Below are positions 1 through 7,216 of a DNA stretch of 30,909 nucleotides, in pieces. Source of the DNA: a virus; IMG/VR virus record IMGVR_UViG_3300028558_000080, positions 1 to 30,909 of that record; one strand, 5' to 3'. Position 1 is the stretch's first letter; each line of letters begins with the position of its first letter. The notes beneath the pieces are model-generated. The model was not told the DNA's origin and did no database searches. It saw only the letters and a list, made by a program, of their open reading frames with translations. Both the position numbers and the translations under genes were made by a program.

Positions 1-95
1 CCGGCGTGAACCGGCCGGGGCCACCATCCCTGCCGCAAGATCAGGCCACGCCTGCGTGGCGAGGAACAAGAACGCGGTTCGAGATAGTTGTTGCG

Positions 96-884
96 TTACC
101 GCGGCGGGAACGGCGGCAGGGCTGGAGCCGCCGGTGGCATCGGAGGCGCTGCGTAGGTGGGCGCGGCGGGAGCGGTCGGGGGCGCCGCAACCGGAGGCGG
201 CATGGCGGCAGTGGGCCGCGGAGGCATCGGAGCGCCCGAAGTCGGACCAGGCTGCGCGTAGCCCTGCGCCGTGGGCATCGGCAGGCCAGCCGGGGCGGCG
301 TTGACGCCCGCGAAGATTTGGTCCGCCGAACGCTGCGCCGTGCCGATCGCTTCACCGGCACCGACGAACAGCACGCCTTCCATGTCGAACTTCACGCCCT
401 TGGATTTGTTGTCGTAGGTGAATGCGTAAGTCGACACGACGCAGTAGTCGCCGGACTTGTACGCATCCGTGGTACCGATCCGACGCGCCGGAATCTCGGT
501 GACCTGCCCGTTCTGGAGCATGGCGACCTTCGGCGCGTGGTTGCCGCTGAAATTGATAACCCAATGGTTCGCCATCCACGGGTACTTCGCGGCTTTCTGG
601 TCGCCGTCCTTGACCGGCCAGTTCGCGCCGGCGGGCCACTGGCCGTTCCACTCGGGCACCTGCGAGACGAGCGCCATCGCCGCGTTGGCGAACAGGAGAT
701 AATTCGCGCACTTGGTCGCGTCGCCGGACAGTTTGGGGATGAGGCCGACGAATTCGTATTTCTGATTTTCGGCGGGGATCGGAGCGCCGGACCCGTCCTT
801 GGTGCGCTTCTCGTGGATGTAGAAATACGCGCCGCGGATGGTCGGGGAATGGAAGGAAGGCGAACGCACGGTCTTGTGAGCCAT
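96..884 (-). CDS. Enc34-type single-stranded DNA-binding protein (DUF2815)
   Basis: A 262-residue protein. The N-terminal two thirds resemble the DUF2815/Enc34 ssDNA-binding family found in phage replication modules: an opening 'MAHKTVRSPSF', a 'WVINFSG' segment and a 'RIGTTDAYKSGDYC' segment. That family coats ssDNA during replication or recombination. The last roughly 75 residues are a low-complexity Pro/Ala tail, possibly a flexible tether. I chose the ATG at 884 because AGGAA lies 7 nt upstream; a TTG seven codons earlier is less likely. It is preceded by its own promoter (-35 at 954-959, -10 at 932-937), and that -35 overlaps the stop codon of the upstream SPFH gene. In related phages DUF2815 usually neighbours DUF2800 and a DNA polymerase; DUF2800 is present here, and a polymerase could lie beyond the left edge. 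Confidence 0.85.
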   Translation of the reverse strand: MAHKTVRSPSFHSPTIRGAYFYIHEKRTKDGSGAPIPAENQKYEFVGLIPKLSGDATKCANYLLFANAAMALVSQVPEWNGQWPAGANWPVKDGDQKAAKYPWMANHWVINFSGNHAPKVAMLQNGQVTEIPARRIGTTDAYKSGDYCVVSTYAFTYDNKSKGVKFDMEGVLFVGAGEAIGTAQRSADQIFAGVNAAPAGLPMPTAQGYAQPGPTSGAPMPPRPTAAMPPPVAAPPTAPAAPTYAAPPMPPAAPALPPFPPR

Positions 885-931
885 GACAGGTTTCCTAGGG
901 TTCAAAGGGTACGAAGTTTACGATGCCGGCC

Positions 932-959
932 ACTATACACCATTCCCGCGCACTGTCAA
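932..959 (-). promoter_or_regulatory. Promoter of the ssDNA-binding gene
   Basis: On the minus strand TTGACA (954-959), a 16-bp spacer and TATAGT (932-937). It belongs to the window-wide promoter family, AGTGCG subtype. The predicted leader is about 40 nt. The -35 contains the TGA stop of the SPFH gene. Confidence 0.75.
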
Positions 960-1522
960 CGCCCGACCACGGCCGCGAGCGGATGGGCGTTCCGGTGGCT
1001 GTCGAGGAATATCCGCATCTGCCGCGGCACCTCGGCGAAATTGGTGAACCCGACTGAAAAGACCTCCGTCCCCCACCGCTTCATCCGCGTGGTCAAGGTG
1101 CCTTCCAGCGACTTTTCCAGGTCGCGCAGACCGCCCGGCTCGGTCAGGTCTTTCAAATCTTTTTCGCGGATCCGCTGCGCCAGGTGTGTCATGGAAAGGC
1201 CGGCGGTGCTTTCGACGAAGTCCTGCACATTGCAGCCGTGCGCCACGACGTCGACCACCCGGAACCCGATGTTCACCGAGAAACAAACGAGCTTTTCGTC
1301 CTTGGTGATGACCGATTGCACCGGCAGGTCGATCACGTCGTCGCACATATCGTAGACGTCGAACGAATGCAGCAACCAGATTTTCCAGTGCGGGCCGGGG
1401 CGCATCGCCTTGGGGTTCCGCCCGAGCGTCCAGCGTATCCCCTCCTGATAGCTTTTCACCATCACGAATGGGAAAAGCGACATCAGGTTTTGGAGAATCA
1501 GTTCGACAATGGTGCCGTGCAT
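956..1522 (-). CDS. SPFH/band-7 (stomatin/prohibitin-like) domain protein
   Basis: A 188-residue protein with SPFH-domain character: 'YQEGIRWTLGR' followed by 'MRPGPHWKIW' is the typical entry strand pair, then a 'VQSVITKDEK' strand like the band-7 switch from basal to variable domain, and 'FRVVD' further on. Family members oligomerise on membranes and scaffold proteases or channels. There is no clear transmembrane helix, only a short hydrophobic stretch near residues 7-22, and the usual C-terminal coiled coil is short, so it is smaller than cellular homologues. The start ATG has no Shine-Dalgarno and begins 8 nt after a -10 box, so the mRNA is probably leaderless. SPFH proteins occur occasionally in phages; their role there is unknown to me. 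Confidence 0.7.
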   Translation of the reverse strand: MHGTIVELILQNLMSLFPFVMVKSYQEGIRWTLGRNPKAMRPGPHWKIWLLHSFDVYDMCDDVIDLPVQSVITKDEKLVCFSVNIGFRVVDVVAHGCNVQDFVESTAGLSMTHLAQRIREKDLKDLTEPGGLRDLEKSLEGTLTTRMKRWGTEVFSVGFTNFAEVPRQMRIFLDSHRNAHPLAAVVGR

Positions 1523-1530
1523 GGGGCGGC

Positions 1531-1559
1531 ACGATACGCCTGTTATGGTGTATTGTCAA
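1531..1559 (-). promoter_or_regulatory. Promoter of the SPFH gene (leaderless type)
   Basis: On the minus strand TTGACA (1554-1559) running into ATACACC, a 17-bp spacer and TATCGT (1531-1536). Only 8 nt separate the -10 from the ATG at 1522, leaving no room for a ribosome-binding site. It overlaps the 3' end of the 92-residue gene upstream. Confidence 0.75.
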
Positions 1560-1821
1560 CCAACGCCGCCAAAGCAGCGTCCGCACCCGCCCTGAAACAT
1601 TCGCGACACTTCTCCGCGTCCTCGCCTTCCTGGTCCCACCCGTCGTCGTCCATGTGACCCGGCTCGATCTCGTTGGCCTTTTTCTGCATCGCCTCGTAAA
1701 TGGCGCGGGCTAGTGTGTTGCGGTCAACACGCGCAAGCCTGTCTAGATGGGCGTGCGCCTCATCGACTGTCATACCGGCAGCGTGACACGCAACCAGATC
1801 GGCGTCTGCATATTTGGTCAT
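1543..1821 (-). CDS. Hypothetical protein, 92 aa
   Basis: An unrecognised acidic, Ala-rich protein with a 'CRECFRAGADAALAAL' tail, a pattern common at the C-terminus of small phage proteins. The ATG at 1821 is chosen because GGGAG and GGGGAA lie upstream; it overlaps the stop of the DUF2800 nuclease by 4 nt (ATGA), indicating translational coupling. Its last codons run into the promoter of the SPFH gene. Confidence 0.7.
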   Translation of the reverse strand: MTKYADADLVACHAAGMTVDEAHAHLDRLARVDRNTLARAIYEAMQKKANEIEPGHMDDDGWDQEGEDAEKCRECFRAGADAALAALVDNTP

Positions 1822-2930
1822 TTCCCCGTCACTCCCGCGAACATCTCCGACGCCGACTTGGTCCGCCACTCCGCGCGCTTGTCCGACGCAAATGCCAGCG
1901 CGGGGCCACCGTCCGGCCGCTCGGTCAGCGCCGCCACGTCGAGGCCCAACTTCTCCACACTCGCCGGCGTCGGCACGTCGAGCGCATCGGGGCCGAACTT
2001 TTCCAGGATCAGGCGCCGCGCCTCCGCTTCATTCTTCCACGCGCGGTGCTTCATCGTTTGCACCAGTTTAAGACCGGGCGCGGCCTTGCCGGCCATCGCG
2101 TCCTTGGTCCAAGCTTTCGACGCGCCCTTAAACCAATCTTCGATCGGCTTTTGCAACGTCAAGAACGTGGCCCGCGTGGCGGCCGGCACTTCGTCCGGTG
2201 TGTGCTGCATGGCGACGCCAAGGTGCGCCAGCAAGTCGCGCGTCGGCTCGCATCGCCCGAACAAGGGGCAATAGCGGCAGTGTTCGCCGGGTCGGAATTC
2301 ATAAGGCCCGTTTGGAATCGCCGCCACGCGCTGTATCCAAGCGTAGAGCGCGTCGATGCTTTCGACATCCTGCTTTACGCGCGGCCCTGGACGAAAATCA
2401 TTCGGTTGAACGCAGGCGTACCGGACCCATTTCGCAGGCAAACCCGGCTCGTCGAGCGGCCAGATTGCACCCGCCGCGTAGATGCGAAACTGCGCGCTCA
2501 TAGCGTCCACGCCGATGAACCCGTCTTTGTAGTCGGGAACAGTGAGGGTCGCGGACTCCTCGTGCCAGTGGCGAACGTCTGGCGTGCCGTGAATGTGCTT
2601 GGTCAGGTGAACGCGCTTCTCAACCCATATGCGCCCCGGTGGCAAGCCGCGCACATACGCGATCATCAGCGCCACGCCGTAGGCGGACGGGTGATCCGGG
2701 TCCACGGGCTCAATCGGCATCGTGGCGGGGTCAACGAATTCGCCGTTCAATGCGCCAAAGCAACGCTCGATTTCCTCGTGCGCGGCGGTGCCTTTTTGTG
2801 CCGCTTCGCCGGATTCCTGTTCGGGTAGTTGGGCAATGGCCAAGGGTGCGGCGGTGCATCCGCCCTCCTCGGCCCAACGGTCGCCCATGCTCGGCGCCCA
2901 AATTGCATGACTTCGTTCGGCGTGTGTCAT
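1818..2930 (-). CDS. DUF2800 family RecB/Cas4-like nuclease
   Basis: A 370-residue protein resembling DUF2800, a phage family of PD-(D/E)XK nucleases related to RecB and Cas4. Visible landmarks are 'GTAAHEEIE' near residues 48-55, 'GTPDVR' (115-120, Asp118), 'VPDYKDG' (131-137, Asp133 and Lys135) and a Cys cluster 'HCRYCPLFGRC' (217-227) that could hold an iron-sulfur or zinc site. The likely role is recombination or end-processing in phage DNA replication, alongside the ssDNA-binding protein. ATG 2930 has GGAG 8 nt upstream and overlaps the preceding stop (ATGA). Confidence 0.8.
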   Translation of the reverse strand: MTHAERSHAIWAPSMGDRWAEEGGCTAAPLAIAQLPEQESGEAAQKGTAAHEEIERCFGALNGEFVDPATMPIEPVDPDHPSAYGVALMIAYVRGLPPGRIWVEKRVHLTKHIHGTPDVRHWHEESATLTVPDYKDGFIGVDAMSAQFRIYAAGAIWPLDEPGLPAKWVRYACVQPNDFRPGPRVKQDVESIDALYAWIQRVAAIPNGPYEFRPGEHCRYCPLFGRCEPTRDLLAHLGVAMQHTPDEVPAATRATFLTLQKPIEDWFKGASKAWTKDAMAGKAAPGLKLVQTMKHRAWKNEAEARRLILEKFGPDALDVPTPASVEKLGLDVAALTERPDGGPALAFASDKRAEWRTKSASEMFAGVTGK

Positions 2931-3220
2931 GCAAACTCCATTTCCCTCAACACCGACGCAACGACCCGGCACCCCAACGCATTCTCCAAAAAGTTCTGCA
3001 GGTCCAAATGCGGCTCGCGGTCCAGATCGTCCAAGATCGCCTGCGCAATCTCGACCGTGGCGTCGTGCCAACGCCCGTTGGGGTCGAGGCAAAGGATACG
3101 GCGGATGTCCTTGGGTTCGGAGCGGACGGCGCGAACGGTCGCGGCCTTGGTGCAGTCGTGTAGGGTCCGCTCGGGGAAATAGACGCCGCCGTGGTGCGAG
3201 ACTTCGATGAGGTAGAGCAT
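2927..3220 (-). CDS. Hypothetical protein, 97 aa
   Basis: No family recognised. It begins 'MLYLIEVSHHGGVYFPERTL' and contains 'DPNGRWHDATVEIAQAIL', then a helical acidic segment. ATG 3220 has GAGGTG immediately upstream and overlaps the stop of the small CxxC protein by 1 nt; its own stop overlaps the DUF2800 start. It is part of the same transcription unit as the nuclease. Confidence 0.7.
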   Translation of the reverse strand: MLYLIEVSHHGGVYFPERTLHDCTKAATVRAVRSEPKDIRRILCLDPNGRWHDATVEIAQAILDDLDREPHLDLQNFLENALGCRVVASVLREMEFA

Positions 3221-3375
3221 CACTGCACCTCGCACCGAAATGATCCGGCTGGCTCGGGCAGTTCGTGGAAAGCGTGACCGCCTTGCGATGACGTAACGCG
3301 CGCCCATCCGTCGCGGCATAACTGACATTGCGCCTTTTGCTGCTCGGTCGGCGGCTTCGCAGTGTACGTTGGCAT
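3220..3375 (-). CDS. Small CxxC protein, 51 aa
   Basis: A short gene beginning 'MPTYTAKPPTEQQKAQCQLC' with a CQLC knuckle and one later Cys, so it could bind a metal. An excellent AGGAG lies 8 nt before ATG 3375, and the stop overlaps the next ATG (TGATG). It is the first gene after the promoter at 3425-3452. Function unknown. Confidence 0.7.
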   Translation of the reverse strand: MPTYTAKPPTEQQKAQCQLCRDGWARVTSSQGGHAFHELPEPAGSFRCEVQ

Positions 3376-3424
3376 TGCGCCTCTCCTCTAGTGCTACGGG
3401 CCGCCCCACCGAGGCGACCCGCTT

Positions 3425-3452
3425 ACACTACACCCTACACGCGCACTGTCAA
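3425..3452 (-). promoter_or_regulatory. Promoter of the DUF2800 operon
   Basis: On the minus strand TTGACA (3447-3452), a 16-bp spacer and TAGTGT (3425-3430); AGTGCG subtype. The stop codon TAG of the upstream gene (3453-3455) abuts the -35. Confidence 0.7.
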
Positions 3453-4082
3453 CTACGAAACGCCGAGCGCCTTGGCCACGCCGCCGCACTGCGCGTCGGT
3501 CGTGTATTGCAGGACGCCCATCGCCTCGTCCCAACTGACGTTTGGGATGACCAGGCCGATGCCCGGCGACGCGAGCCAGTCGAGGTACTGTTTCTTGGTC
3601 GCATCGTCACCGGCCTGCGCCTCGATATGCGCGCGAATCTTGGGGCCGAGTGTGATGGACGGCGCCGGCGGCGGGGCAACAGGGGCAGGCACAGCCGCCG
3701 CCCCGTCACGCTTCAGGAACGGCGGGATCGAGCCATCGTCGACAGCGGGCGCCGTGACCAGTGGCGGGACCGGGGGCACAGGCGGCGTCGGGGCGGCAGT
3801 CGGAATCGGAGCCGGCGGCGGAGCCGTGGCAGTTTCCGGGGCGGGCTGGTTCTTGGCCGGACGGTCGCGTTTCTTTGCGGTCGTGGGGGCCTCGGCGGCG
3901 GGCGCAGCCGGCGGCGCCGTGGTATTGTCCGCGGCGGGGGTTGATTCGGCGTCTTCTGAACCGATCTGGCGACGGGCTTCGACCATTTCCTCGCTGTTGA
4001 GGATGTCCATACCCTCCTTAACGGTGTCGACCTCGTATGTAATATCTACGGATTTTGGGTTGACAGTGAAAACGAACGGCAT
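3453..4082 (-). CDS. Proline/alanine-rich hypothetical protein, 209 aa
   Basis: The N-terminus (about residues 1-45, 'MPFVFTVNPKSVDITYEVDT') and the C-terminus (about residues 140-209, with 'DWLASPGIGL' and 'SWDEAMGVLQYTT') look folded. They are joined by roughly 90 residues of Pro/Ala/Thr-rich linker. No family recognised. The ATG at 4082 is preceded by AGGAG (10 nt), which rules out a TTG 24 codons upstream that lies in the promoter. It is the first gene of the leftward module; the two-domain, long-linker layout suggests a tethering or adaptor protein, which is inference. Confidence 0.75.
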   Translation of the reverse strand: MPFVFTVNPKSVDITYEVDTVKEGMDILNSEEMVEARRQIGSEDAESTPAADNTTAPPAAPAAEAPTTAKKRDRPAKNQPAPETATAPPPAPIPTAAPTPPVPPVPPLVTAPAVDDGSIPPFLKRDGAAAVPAPVAPPPAPSITLGPKIRAHIEAQAGDDATKKQYLDWLASPGIGLVIPNVSWDEAMGVLQYTTDAQCGGVAKALGVS

Positions 4083-4122
4083 ATTATCCGCGCTCCTGAA
4101 GGTTGAGAATTCGGTGTGCAAA

Positions 4123-4150
4123 ACAATACACCTGTCGTGAGAATTGTCAA
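4123..4150 (-). promoter_or_regulatory. Leftward promoter of the proline-rich gene
   Basis: On the minus strand TTGACA (4145-4150), a 16-bp spacer and TATTGT (4123-4128), with a leader of about 34 nt. Confidence 0.75.
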
Positions 4151-4220
4151 CCACGTTCGGAACGAAAAGTAGAGGAACCGATTAGTATGCCTTATGCGGG
4201 CATTTCAACAGGAGTGCGTC

Positions 4221-4742
4221 ATGTACTGCGTATCGAATATCTCAAGCGATGGGGCACCTATGATCTACCGGGTTAAACGTCGTAAGAAATCGCCGCCTCC
4301 GCCTCCGCCGCCAAGCGGGCCGAGCAAGGTCACGAAAGAATTGATCGAGAAGATGTCGGCATTAGCCAAGAGAAACGGCAAACGCTACAACATCGGCGAT
4401 GACCGCCAATCGGGCCTTCGGACAATCCTCTATCCGAGCGGCGAAGTGGCGTTCAGCGCCACATATAGACTGGAAGCGTCGCGCCCTAACATCACAGTAG
4501 GCCAATATCCCGACACGACGATCGAGCAGGCCCGGCACCTTACGCGAATCGTACAGGGCATAGCCGATCGCGGCTATGATGTGCGCGAAGGTCTCCATGC
4601 CAGGCTCAGTAAAGAGCTGGAGCGGGATGGCCTGAGTTGGCACCCCACCAGCTATATCGATACAGTCGTAACCAAACTGCGCGAGCAGGGGGTCAAGATT
4701 TCCGACGAGGTAATCAAAGCGATCCGCAAGGAATTGACCTAA
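4221..4742 (+). CDS. Orphan DUF4102-like (integrase arm-binding) domain protein
   Basis: A 173-residue protein. After a basic, poly-proline N-terminus (seven Pro near residues 25-31) comes a segment matching the arm-type DNA-binding domain of P4-like tyrosine recombinases (DUF4102): 'GLRTILYPSGEVAFSATYRL' followed by 'ITVGQYPDTTIEQARHL'. The catalytic recombinase domain is absent; the C-terminal about 55 residues are a short helical region. It could be a DNA-binding regulator or an excisionase-like factor derived from an integrase. ATG 4221 has AGGAG 7 nt upstream; no convincing promoter of the window family is seen for it. It is transcribed divergently from the left module and ends in a strong terminator. 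Confidence 0.65.
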   Translation: MYCVSNISSDGAPMIYRVKRRKKSPPPPPPPSGPSKVTKELIEKMSALAKRNGKRYNIGDDRQSGLRTILYPSGEVAFSATYRLEASRPNITVGQYPDTTIEQARHLTRIVQGIADRGYDVREGLHARLSKELERDGLSWHPTSYIDTVVTKLREQGVKISDEVIKAIRKELT

Positions 4743-4746
4743 AACG

Positions 4747-4778
4747 GGGGCGGCTACTAGATATAGGGCCGCCCCTTT
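4747..4778 (+). terminator. Rho-independent terminator
   Basis: A perfect 8-bp stem, GGGGCGGC (4747-4754) with GCCGCCCC (4768-4775), a 13-nt loop, then TTT and a T-rich stretch. It lies just downstream of the DUF4102-like gene and upstream of the methyltransferase promoter, isolating the two units. Confidence 0.85.
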
Positions 4779-4793
4779 CACTTTGCGGTTAGG

Positions 4794-4822
4794 TTGACAA
4801 TACACCGTTAGCGCGGTATTGT
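4794..4822 (+). promoter_or_regulatory. Promoter of the methyltransferase/primase operon
   Basis: TTGACA (4794-4799), a 17-bp spacer and TATTGT (4817-4822). ACAATAC (4797-4803) and GTATTGT (4816-4822) form a perfect 7-bp inverted repeat spanning the core promoter. The predicted start site is about 3 nt before the ATG. Confidence 0.85.
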
Positions 4823-4831
4823 GCGCTGACG

Positions 4832-5581
4832 ATGCAGTTGGCAAAGTCACCCTCCCCCACCGTCAAGCTAATCCAAGGCGACTGCCTCGACGTGATGGCC
4901 ACGCTGCCATCCGCGTCCGTGGATATGATTCTTTGTGACTTGCCGTATGGAACGACTGCGTGCGCTTGGGATTCGGTCATCCCGTTTGAGCCGCTGTGGG
5001 CGCAGTACCGACGCATTGCGAAGCCGAATGCAGCGATCGTGCTCACTGCGAGCCAGCCGTTTACCACGGCGCTCATCCATTCGAACCTCGGCGAATTCCG
5101 ATATTCGTGGGTGTGGGAAAAAGAACAGGGCGTCAACTTTTTACTCGCAAAGAAACAGCCGCTGAAGGTTCACGAGGACGCCTGCGTATTTTATCGCGAG
5201 ACGCCGACTTACAACCCGCAAATGACCGTCGGCAAACCTTACGTCAGCGGTAAAGGCAGCAGCGGTGACGTAACCGGCAATGTGGTCAAGATACAGACGC
5301 AGAACGACGGCACTCGTTATCCTCGTAGCATTCAGTTCTTTAAACGCGAGACTGGTATCCACCCCACCCAAAAGCCCGTTGCGCTCTTTGAATATCTGAT
5401 CCGCACTTACACGCACCCCGGCGCCCTGGTCCTCGACAACTGTATCGGCAGTGGCACCACCGCCATTGCGGCACTCAACACCGGCCGCCGCGCCATCGGG
5501 ATCGAGCGCGACTTTGGTTACTTCACGATCGCCGCGCAGCGGGTGGCGGATGTCCTACAGCCACGTCGAGCCGCCGCATGA
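4832..5581 (+). CDS. DNA methyltransferase, beta-type (adenine-N6 or cytosine-N4)
   Basis: 249 residues. The catalytic motif IV 'DLPYGT' (36-41, a DPPY variant) comes first, the family signature 'HPTQKP' is at 177-182, and the AdoMet-binding motif I 'LDNCIGSGTT' is at 201-210. This order is the beta class of amino-methyltransferases, which methylate a specific DNA sequence, often to evade host restriction. It is the first gene of a four-to-five gene operon; ATG 4832 lacks a Shine-Dalgarno and lies about 3 nt from the expected transcription start, so it is near-leaderless. The next gene overlaps by ATGA. Target sequence unknown. Confidence 0.9.
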   Translation: MQLAKSPSPTVKLIQGDCLDVMATLPSASVDMILCDLPYGTTACAWDSVIPFEPLWAQYRRIAKPNAAIVLTASQPFTTALIHSNLGEFRYSWVWEKEQGVNFLLAKKQPLKVHEDACVFYRETPTYNPQMTVGKPYVSGKGSSGDVTGNVVKIQTQNDGTRYPRSIQFFKRETGIHPTQKPVALFEYLIRTYTHPGALVLDNCIGSGTTAIAALNTGRRAIGIERDFGYFTIAAQRVADVLQPRRAAA

Positions 5582-6135
5582 CCCACGGCATCCTCCTAGC
5601 CGCAAACAACGGCGGCGAGCGGCGCGCGCACGACTTCTATCCGACTCCGCCCGAGCCGACGCTGGCGCTCATTCCGAAGATTCGCCAATTCCCGGCACAG
5701 ATTTGGGAGCCTGCGTGTGGCGATGGCGGAATTGCCACGCCCCTCACCCGCGCCGGCTATCGCGTCATCGGCACCGATTTGATTGACCGCGGTTATGGCG
5801 AAGGCGGCGTGGATTTTCTCGCCACCACGCAATCCCGCGCGCAGGCCATCATCACCAACCCGCCTTTCGGCAAACTGGTGACGCGGTTCATCGAGCACGC
5901 GCTGGACCTGGACGTCCCGTTTATCGCGATGCTGCTGAACTCGAACTTGTGGCACGCCGCGCGCCGCGTCCCGCTCTGGAATCGCCGCGTGCCGGAAGCG
6001 GTCTATGCGATGTGCTTTCGTCCCGACTTCACCGGATCCGGCTCGCCCTACTTCAATTGCATCTGGACTGTTTGGGGACCGCGCAGCGCATCCGTCACCA
6101 AGTACGAACTGCTACGCGAGCCGTCAAAGCAATGA
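5578..6135 (+). CDS. SAM-dependent DNA methyltransferase (NPPF type)
   Basis: 185 residues. 'EPACGDG' (44-50) is the AdoMet-binding motif I, 'VIGTDL' the acidic strand after it, and 'TNPPFGK' (93-99) the catalytic motif IV of adenine-N6 methyltransferases. 'HDFYPTPPEP' near the N-terminus is the motif X-like lead seen in phage enzymes of this kind. No target-recognition domain is apparent and the size is small. It overlaps the preceding methyltransferase by 4 nt and the next gene by 4 nt, so the products are probably co-translated. Confidence 0.85.
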   Translation: MTHGILLAANNGGERRAHDFYPTPPEPTLALIPKIRQFPAQIWEPACGDGGIATPLTRAGYRVIGTDLIDRGYGEGGVDFLATTQSRAQAIITNPPFGKLVTRFIEHALDLDVPFIAMLLNSNLWHAARRVPLWNRRVPEAVYAMCFRPDFTGSGSPYFNCIWTVWGPRSASVTKYELLREPSKQ

Positions 6136-6401
6136 CCGCCAGGACCAATCCCGAATCGGACGCGTCTATCGAACGTATTGAGTGCGTCGCCCACCGCCTC
6201 CCCTCGGGCCGCATCGTTTCCCTACCCAGGCCCAAGCGGCACTGCCACTTGCCCGTGGCGACGCTTGCGGTGCCCGGCTTCCTGACAAGTGCGGGGCGGT
6301 TTGTGACGCGGGAGGAAGGGAGGCGAGTAGCGGAACAGGCGGGGCAGTTGGTGGTGGGGGCCATGCAAAGCAAGTGGCTGTTCAGTGAGGATGTGTGGTA
6401 G
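6132..6401 (+). CDS. Hypothetical protein, 89 aa
   Basis: Contains 'RPKRHCHLP' and 'GFLTSAGRFVTREEGRRVAE', a pattern I recognise from small uncharacterised phage proteins (a basic-His segment, then GFLTS.GRFV.R.E...A). No known function. It overlaps the genes on both sides (ATGA upstream, TAGTG downstream) within the methyltransferase operon, so a link to DNA modification is plausible but unproven. Confidence 0.7.
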   Translation: MTARTNPESDASIERIECVAHRLPSGRIVSLPRPKRHCHLPVATLAVPGFLTSAGRFVTREEGRRVAEQAGQLVVGAMQSKWLFSEDVW

Positions 6402-7216
6402 TGGCAAAACTAAGCAAAGCCGCCGCCAAGGCACATCAGCAAGCGTGCGACGTTCTGACAAAAGACAGCCTCACCATCGACGAACGCTGGTTCGTTATCG
6501 AGAACTGGCAAGAATCCGCGACCCACATCAACAGCACTGCCGGTGCATTCTTTACGCCGCCTGGGTTGGCTGGTGACTTTGCGATCGACGTCTGTGGGCA
6601 CCGCATCATCGATTTATGCGCCGGCATCGGCACATTGTCTTTTGCTCACTGGTCACGTTGCCGATTCGGCGAACGAATGCCGTCGATCGTCTGCATCGAA
6701 AAGAATCCCGACTATATCGCAGTGGGGCGGAAGATTCTGCCGGAAGCAACGTGGATTTGTGCCGACGTATTTGACGTCCCCGCCCTGATTCTCGGACGGT
6801 TTGACGTCGCAATTTCCAATCCGCCGTTTGGTTCGACGGCGCGGAACGGGCGCAAAGGACCGCAATTCACTGGCGCCGAGTTCGAGTACCATGTCATCGA
6901 TATCGCCGCCGACCTGGCGGACTACGGGGTTTTCATCATTCCGCAGATGTCAGCACCGTTTCAGTTCAGCGGAAAGCAGCATTTTACCGAGCGCAAACAC
7001 GACAAATATTTGGATTTTGTCAAACAGACGGGCGTTGAATTGACCAACGGATGCGGTGTTGACTGCGACTACCACAAGGACGGGTGGCACGGAGTTTCGC
7101 CGACCGTGGAAATTGTGTGCGCTGAATTTCCGAAACGGGAACTGGTCAAATTGCCGTCCGTCTCGCCGCTCCCGTTTGTGCAGCACGTACCAGCCCCGCC
7201 GCGGCTCGCCGCATGA
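6401..7216 (+). CDS. N6-adenine DNA methyltransferase (N-6 MTase type)
   Basis: 271 residues from GTG 6401 (a GTG two codons earlier is equally possible). An N-terminal helical region is followed by 'FTPPGLAGDF', 'IDLCAGIGTLS' (motif I, 70-80), 'CIEKNP' (motif II) and 'ISNPPFG' (motif IV, 138-144), the signature of type I/IIG-like adenine methyltransferases. The conserved 'STAGAFFTP' stretch before motif I is typical of this family. It is the third methyltransferase in a row, overlapping its neighbours by 1-4 nt. Target sequence unknown. Confidence 0.85.
   Translation: MAKLSKAAAKAHQQACDVLTKDSLTIDERWFVIENWQESATHINSTAGAFFTPPGLAGDFAIDVCGHRIIDLCAGIGTLSFAHWSRCRFGERMPSIVCIEKNPDYIAVGRKILPEATWICADVFDVPALILGRFDVAISNPPFGSTARNGRKGPQFTGAEFEYHVIDIAADLADYGVFIIPQMSAPFQFSGKQHFTERKHDKYLDFVKQTGVELTNGCGVDCDYHKDGWHGVSPTVEIVCAEFPKRELVKLPSVSPLPFVQHVPAPPRLAA

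Noticed and set aside
1-95. Possible start of another minus-strand gene at the left edge
   Set aside because: Fewer than 100 bases are visible. Only a short open stretch and a small GCCACG/CGTGGC dyad (45-50 and 55-60) can be seen, not enough to call a gene or terminator.
6-1355. Long plus-strand open frame (449 codons) at the left end
   Set aside because: Arg/His-rich low-plausibility translation, antisense to the ssDNA-binding and SPFH genes, which have recognisable families, promoters and ribosome-binding sites.
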